The notes under the pieces were generated by a model, which had not been told where the DNA came from, ran no database searches, and saw only the letters and a list, made by a program, of their open reading frames with translations. DNA of 64,000 nucleotides from Ashinkailepas kermadecensis (Eukaryota; Arthropoda; Thecostraca; Neolepadidae), in contig JAOTOM010004552.1 in the NCBI GenBank assembly GCA_034440615.1, positions 1 to 64,000 on the forward strand, given 5' to 3'. How positions within the stretch are numbered: position 1 is the stretch's first letter; every line of letters starts with the position of its first letter. A program made the position numbers and the translations under genes. This document shows, piece by piece, positions 57,561 to 64,000 of the stretch.

Positions 57561-58330
57561 GTACCGGCTAACACCACGAGCTGATGTCAACCGCTTTGTA
57601 GGTACGTAACGGTTAACACGACTAGCTGATATCAACCGCTTTGGTTGTGGGGGTGCGAGAGGTGAGAAGGAAGGATGTGAGGGTGAGAACGATTTACGAT
57701 ACGGCACCTTTTGGAAACACCTCTAGGTAATGTAAAACTCCACCTCGTACCTTCATAGAACAACTCTGATTTCTGATGGAGTCTTTGAGGAAAACATAAT
57801 GATATATTTTTCTTGCGGCGTGGATCACCTTCAAACACAACTTAAAAACTAAGTAGTATTATTGAATGATAATTGGCATGAAGCCCATCTAGTTTCTATT
57901 CCCAGACTACTTCGGTCTGGGAATTGACACCGGGTAAATTGATCCGGTCTGTATTGGTATTCTCACGAAAGCATGTACTTATACATCTGTGTACTCAGAA
58001 GGGAAAGTTGAGTGCACGTTCCACGCATCGGTAGAGTGGGAGAAATTACCTATGCTCATTTTCTTCTTCCATATTGCAAACAATGGCGCTACCAAACTTA
58101 ACTTTTATGAATCTGCCGTTGAATAACAAACACATCCTTTGACACTCGGCATACACATGAAGCGTGCTGGATGTGCTTTATCCCTGGCGGCCTGTAAGAT
58201 TTGACAGGTGGGTCTCGCGGCCTCGACTTATCACTGGCGGGGTCAGTCGACCCAGTGTCTGGTGGTCAGATCGGCAGATTATAGCGAGTGGATTCGTCAC
58301 TGCCGGTCACACAATCATACGGTCACACAC
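57561..58330. other. No gene seen
   Basis: A diverged duplication (CAACCGCTTTGTAGGTA...GGTTAACACGACTAGCTGAT) lies at 57548-57640. The rest is unique. Confidence 0.5.
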
Positions 58331-58331
58331 C

Positions 58332-58334
<3 letters not shown>

Positions 58335-58379
<45 letters not shown>
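58335..58379. repeat. (GT)n microsatellite
   Basis: About 22 GT units. Confidence 0.98.
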
Positions 58380-58381
<2 letters not shown>

Positions 58382-58437
58382 TGCATGTATGTGTGATACC
58401 GCAGACCTTTACACCGATGTCTCACACATCAGACATT

Positions 58438-58528
58438 ATGCACAATGTGACCACGTCTGTGGACCGCATACACAATGTGACCACGTCTGTGGACCGCATA
58501 CACAATGTGACCACATCCAACGTATGTA
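58438..58528. repeat. 30-bp repeat, 3 copies
   Basis: CACAATGTGACCACGTCTGT then GGACCGCATA, two full units and a diverged third. Confidence 0.93.
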
Positions 58529-58530
58529 CG

Positions 58531-59115
58531 TGGAGCACTTGAACGCAAAAGTCCCGCGTTGTGAGTAGTCCAACTCCTTAGCTTAAGTTGGCATTGTCTT
58601 ACTCACCTGCAATTGAGGTATGTGGTTACGTAATGCACGTAAGCATTGTGTAGAACATGGCAGTCACCCAGAACCGAGGCCATGCAGATGTTAGATATGA
58701 CTGTCCCGTTAGTAGTATGGGACTATCAACGCCGTTGCCATGCGACCTTCCAGAACATGGAATCTCGCAACAGCTGATTCAATTGAATGAATCAGCGAAC
58801 TTTGAATGCCATATCTCTGAACATGGAACGACATCTTTGTGTTTTTTTTTGCAGTCATAGAGTATGGCAGAGAGTACGCATGAGGTTTCACTTAACGCTT
58901 GAAATTTTGCTACAAATGTCGTGACATATGAAAATGTTCATACGTTTTTTCTTTTGTTAATCTTATGTTTCTTTATAATATCTCGTCGTTGCCAACCAAC
59001 CACGAGCGGCAAGGGAATTGGGCTATTTTGGGCGAATTTGAATTGGGTGAATAGCTGAGTGGTGATGGTGTGTCCGTGACGCCGGCTACACCGCTGATTA
59101 TATTGAGAAGAAGCT
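58531..59115. other. No gene seen
   Basis: Unique DNA. The phrase CCAGAACATGGAATCTCGCA / CTGAACATGGAACGACATCT is loosely repeated near 58750-58835. Confidence 0.5.
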
Positions 59116-59119
59116 TCAG

Positions 59120-59720
59120 TTGCGTGGATGTGCCGACGTACATGTTGGGCTACATGTCAGTTCGGGTGCCGACATATATGTTGGGCTACATGTCAGTTCG
59201 GGTGCCGACATACATGCTGGGCTACATGTCAGTTCGGGTGCCGACATACATGTTGGGCTACATGTCAGTTCGGGTGCCGACATACATGCTGGGCTACATG
59301 TCAGTTCGGGTGCCGACATACATGTTGGGCTACATGTCAGTTCGGGTGCCGACATACATGTTGGACTGCATGTCAGTTCGGGTGCCGACATACATGCTGG
59401 GCTGCATGTCAGTTCGGGTGCCGACATACATGTTGGGTTACATGTCAGTTCGGGTGCCGACATACATGTTGGGCTGCATGACAGTTCGGGTGCCGACATA
59501 CATGTTGGGTTACATGTCAGTTCGGGTGCCGACACACATGCTGGGCTGCATGTCAGTTCGGGTGCCGACATACATGTTGGGCTACATGTCAGTTCGGGTG
59601 CCGACATACATACTGGGCTACATGTCAGTTCGGGTGCCGACACACATGTTGGGCTGCATGTCAGTTCGGGTGCCAACATACGTGGTGGGCTGCATGTCAG
59701 TTCACGTGCCAACACACATC
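59120..59720. repeat. 36-bp minisatellite, about 16 copies
   Basis: Unit CCGACATACATGTTGGGCTA plus CATGTCAGTTCGGGTG. Because 36 is divisible by three and the unit has no stop in several frames, three frames of about 200 codons run through it (12-residue repeats such as RVPTYMLGYMSV). Substitutions are scattered without a third-position bias that I can see, so I call it non-coding. Confidence 0.94.
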
Positions 59721-59949
59721 TAACGTGGGTAATAGACCACATCATGTGAGTCACAGATCACATGTCGTAAGTCACAGGTCACACGACATGTGACCACATG
59801 AGTGAGTCATAGATCGCGGAGCGCACGAGTCACAGAGCCTTTGGGACTTCAAGTCGTTCTTGGCAAGAACTTCCATGCGATGGTGAAAAGCTCGCCGACG
59901 CATGACGCACCGGGAGACATGCGATGGCATGTTTTGCACTGGCTGCCGT

Positions 59950-60835
59950 GTCCGTCTGTGGTGTGAGCTGTCGGCCGTCCACAGGTGGTGCGGTGGAGGT
60001 GGGTCGGGCACGTGCAGGTCGGGCCCGCCTCTGTGGTGAGAGCTGTCTGACGTCCACAGGTGGTGCAGTGGAGGTGGGTCGGGCCCGCCTCTGTGGTGAG
60101 AGCTGTCGGCCGTCCACAGGTGGTGCAGTGGAGGTGGGTCGGGCACGTGCAGGTCGGGCCCGCCTCTGTGGTGAGAGCTGTCTGACGTCCACAGGTGGTG
60201 CAGTGGAGGTGGGTCGGGCACGTGCAGGTCGGGCCCGCCTCTGTGGTGAGAGCTGTCGGCCGTCCACAGGTGGTGCAGTGGAGGTGGGTCGGGCCCGCCT
60301 CTGTGGTGTGAGCTGTCTGACGTCCACAGGTGGTGCAGTGGAGGTGGGTCGGGCCCGCCTCTGTGGTGAGAGCTGTCTGACGTCCACAGGTGGTGCCTTT
60401 GTGGTGTGAGCTGTCGGCCGTCCCCAGGTGGTGCAGTGGAGGTGGGTCGGGCACGTGCAGGTCGGGCCCGCCTCTGTGGTGAGAGCTGTCTGCCGTCCCC
60501 AGGTGGTGCAGTGGAGGTGGGTCGGGCCCGCCTCTGTGGTGTGAGCTGTCTGACGTCCACAGGTGGTGCAGTGGAGGTGGGTTGGGCCCGCCTCTGTGGT
60601 GAGAGCTGTCTGACGTCCACAGGTGGTGCAGTGGAGGTGGGTCGGGCCCGCCTCTGTGGTGAGAGCTGTCGGCCGTCCCCAGGTGGTGCAGTGGAGGTGG
60701 GTCGGGCCCGCCTCTGTGGTGAGAGCTGTCTGACGTCCCCAGGTGGTGCAGTGGAGGTGGGTCGGGCCCGCCTCTGTGGCGAGAGCTGTCTTCCGTCCCC
60801 AGGTGGTGCAGTGGAGGTGGGTCGGGCGCGTGCAG
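59950..60835. repeat. 60-bp GC-rich minisatellite, about 15 copies
   Basis: Unit GGTCGGGCCCGCCTCTGTGG, TGAGAGCTGTCTGACGTCCA and CAGGTGGTGCAGTGGAGGTG. Some units carry an extra GGGCACGTGCAGGTC (15 bp). The 60-bp and 15-bp lengths preserve frame, which explains the 388-codon minus-strand frame. TGACGTCC is a CRE half-match in many units. Confidence 0.95.
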
Positions 60836-60839
60836 ACCG

Positions 60840-61115
60840 GGCCCGAGCCCGACAGGCCCGGCCATTAATCAGCCACCGTTCGGCGGCCGGCCGCAGCCGT
60901 ATAATTATCGACTCCCTGATAACAAGAAAATTACCCACTACCGATCAGCTCTTGTTACCGGCCGGGATTTACGACGGTGGCCCGACCGCCGCCACGCCGG
61001 CACGTCTTCCGCGCCGGGGCCGGCCGCACCGCCGATCGACAGCGTGGGAACCGACCCCGGCCGGCCACCCTCCGGTGGTTGTGCGCAAAAAATGACGGCA
61101 GGAGTGGGCCTGTGT
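60840..61115. promoter_or_regulatory. GC-rich island with homeobox and GATA words
   Basis: Contains CCATTAATCAGCC, CGTATAATTATCGAC, CCTGATAACAAG and GAAAATTACCC framed by CGGCCGGCCG-type DNA. Looks regulatory, with no evidence beyond motifs. Confidence 0.4.
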
Positions 61116-61735
61116 GTACATGCAGTCGTTACTTTGCCTACTCATGTCGGTCGTCGATTTGGGAGGAGAGCGAACGAGGTGGGGAATGACAATGTTTCGT
61201 GAGTGGTTTTGGGTCGCGCGGTTGGTTGCGGTGTTCCCAGGCGGATCGTTGGCTAACGGAATGGTCCGTTGCCGTGACTGAGGAGCTACCATTCAATTTG
61301 CTGCTCCCCAAGTGCCAGTCGGCTTAGTTGGAGATGTCGTTTTGTCCCCTGTGCACCGGATCACAGAGTGTGATGGCGGTCAGTATTCAGACCTTGGTTT
61401 TATCGTGGAATAATTTGCGCGCTAAAAGAGAACGTTGTTGGGAGGTTATCGTGCCGAATTGATCCACTGTCACAAAGCAAACTCGGGTGGTCAAAGCGAC
61501 ACACGTATGACACGGTAATGGCCGGAACGGGCATCCCACCCGGGTACCAGTGCGTGTTTTTGTTGCCAATGGGCACCAACATTAATACGAGAGCAGCCGA
61601 ATACGAGAATCCAATTAGGCATATACGGTCGCATATTTTTCAGAAACTGTCAAGCCCCAACTGTTCGCCGTCCAGATGGACTCCGAACGGCGCGGATGAA
61701 AACACCACCCTTTCCAAATGAACTACACGGCCAGC
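61116..61735. other. No gene seen
   Basis: Unique sequence of mixed composition. No supported frame. Confidence 0.5.
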
Positions 61736-62235
61736 CTGCCGCACAGTTGTCTTTGCCATCCCGCACCCCCGAAGTCAATCAATAACGCCGGCCACGATGT
61801 TCGGGGACAATAAGTTACCGATTTTTACATACACGGCGCAGTGTGGTGCCGTCGGTCCTGGAAAAACAGGCCGACATTCCCGTGCGGGGAGGGACAAGGC
61901 AGAGTGACAGACGAGATATGGCTGCTACAAGGGTTACACGGGTACGGCCGGCCGCCACAAAGGTGCCGTCGCCCGGCCGACTCGAGATGGGCCGATAGGC
62001 GGCGCGGCGATCGCATTCCGGTGGACGGATACGGCCGCAAATTACAATGCCCGGTTATGACGGGCCTGAAATCGATTCCGAGTGTGCGCGCGTATTTACG
62101 GCGGGGCGACCGGCCGCACGACGCGTCGCGCGATCGTCCCGGCGATATGTCTGCACCGGCGTCGGCTCGGAGAGGGGTAGCGAAGGCCCGGCGGCCAAGC
62201 GTACCCGACGCGACGCGATGGCTATCTGGTGGGCG
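61736..62235. promoter_or_regulatory. GC-rich island
   Basis: CpG-rich with AAGTCAATCAATAACGCC (Pbx/Hox-like), GGGACAATAAGTTACCG and CCGCAAATTACAATGCC. It runs into the GGCACCGGAGGC array. The 525-codon plus-strand frame starting at 61841 is open only because of composition and the following repeats. Confidence 0.4.
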
Positions 62236-62505
62236 GATCGGCACCGGAGGCGGCACCGGAGGCGGCACCGGAGGCGGCATGTCGGCACCGGAAGCGGCAC
62301 CGGAGGCGGCACCGGAGGCGGCATGTCGGCACCGGAAGCGGCACCGGAGGCGGCATGTCGGCACCGGAAGCGGCACCGGAGGCGGCATGTCGGCACCGGA
62401 AGCGGCACCGGAGGCGGCATGTCGGCACCGGAAGCGGCACCGGAGGCGGCACCGGAGGCGGCATGTCGGCACCGGAAGCGGCACCGGAGGCGGCATGCCG
62501 GCACT
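62236..62505. repeat. 12-bp GGCACCGGAGGC array with ~33-45-bp higher order
   Basis: GGCACCGGAGGC and GGCACCGGAAGC dodecamers alternate with GGCATGTC spacers in a repeating pattern. Single copies reappear inverted or direct at 63021-63085 as parts of the palindromic block. Confidence 0.94.
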
Positions 62506-62520
62506 CTGCATGGCCTGCAG

Positions 62521-63388
<868 letters not shown>

Positions 63389-64000
63389 TTTGTCTCCCTT
63401 TCATTCACAAGTTTTTGAGCTTCCGGAGAAAGCTCTTGGCATGAGAGGAATAGCTTTAAAGTATTGCGCTGTATTTTCATTTAGTCACGTTTCTTGAGGT
63501 TTACCAACGTCATCAGACATGCAAAAGTACAGGCAGAGAACACAAATGCGGTACATTCGTTGCGTGCGTCTCGTACAAAGAAGGACATATTCAAGATGAT
63601 CATAAAGTCATGAAGTCATAAAGTGTGATTAGGTGCAATGCTGCATTGAGCATGATTATGAGTGAGAAAAGGGCGTAAAATAACCTTATGTTTATATTAA
63701 AACAAAGAAATAGATCCAAATTCGCACCGTGTATATTTCGGCCACGGACCATCCTCAACAGTAACATTTTGCTACAAAGGTCACAAAAACACACACGCCG
63801 AGTGCACCTCGTGACACCGCCCAGTGAATCACCCAGTGAATCATTTACATGTCACAATATCACATACTTGTAAAATACATACACACATTAACATAAGCCC
63901 ACATCAAGGTGTATGATCAGTGTGTGTATGCATGTGTCAACTTGAGACCCAGGTGTGTGTGCGTGTCTGTGTGTGGATGCGATTATGTGTTGCATATGTG
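63389..64000. other. No gene seen; possible CR1-like tail; GT-rich end
   Basis: Minus-strand CACACTTTATGACTTCATGA then CTTTATG at about 63601-63630 resembles the CR1/L2-like tail seen at 38221-38245, so a short 3' fragment may lie at 63601-63690. The window ends in GTGTGT-rich DNA (63915-63990). Confidence 0.45.

Noticed and set aside
59070..59754. Three overlapping ~210-codon frames with 12-residue repeats
   Set aside because: The 36-bp unit length preserves frame and the unit lacks stops. There is no signal peptide, no non-repetitive domain and no visible codon bias, and both strands are open.
59772..60938. 388-codon minus-strand frame rich in Pro/Arg/His
   Set aside because: It is the translation of a 60-bp GC-rich minisatellite. 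Competing frames of 338 and 229 codons overlap it.

Overview
This window is animal nuclear DNA. It contains fossils of several animal-type retrotransposons (a non-LTR element with an RNase H domain, CR1/L2-like elements, an L1-like endonuclease), tRNA-derived SINEs, DNA-transposon MITEs, very long GA, TA and CA microsatellites and an extraordinary load of minisatellites. There are no operons, no tight coding packing and no ribosome-binding-site-led genes. CpG is not visibly depleted, which fits an invertebrate better than a vertebrate. The mix would suit a crustacean, a chelicerate or another marine invertebrate, but I cannot name the species. I see no convincing host protein-coding gene. Nearly every long open frame is a tandem repeat whose unit lacks stops, or a decayed transposon frame. 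The window reads as an intergenic or intronic gene desert.

Layout. 0-5.5 kb: a 47-bp minisatellite, a TATA-bearing LTR-like stretch, then a minus-strand RNase H-bearing non-LTR retrotransposon (1974-4323) broken by two frameshifts and one stop, then a GA tract. 5.5-16 kb: alternating GC-rich islands and minisatellites, including a 71-bp array that carries a perfect CRE in every unit. 16-23 kb: a tRNA-like SINE with a 13-bp target duplication, an L1-like endonuclease fossil, a very homogeneous 76-bp array, and a CR1-like 3' end abutting an older reverse-transcriptase fossil. 23-37 kb: GC islands, a MITE with inverted ends, a 36-bp array of about 27 units, and a 923-bp GA-TA-GA composite. 37-45 kb: a degenerate GCAAATGTACGTA-type array that holds two CR1-like 3' ends and reverses orientation halfway, more GC islands, and a small hAT-like MITE with an 8-bp duplication. 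45-54 kb: mostly unique AT-rich sequence, with one clear and one doubtful piggyBac-like MITE (TTAA flanks) and two tRNA-like sequences. 54-64 kb: GC islands, several large minisatellites, and a nested palindromic block (62.2-63.4 kb) built around three TA tracts.

No genes work together here. What can be inferred is two layers: (1) about a dozen GC-rich, motif-rich islands that may be cis-regulatory elements of a gene outside the window, and (2) transposon and tandem-repeat expansion filling the space between them. The structurally most unusual part is the nested palindrome at 62.2-63.4 kb. I did not find a convincing new biochemical system.
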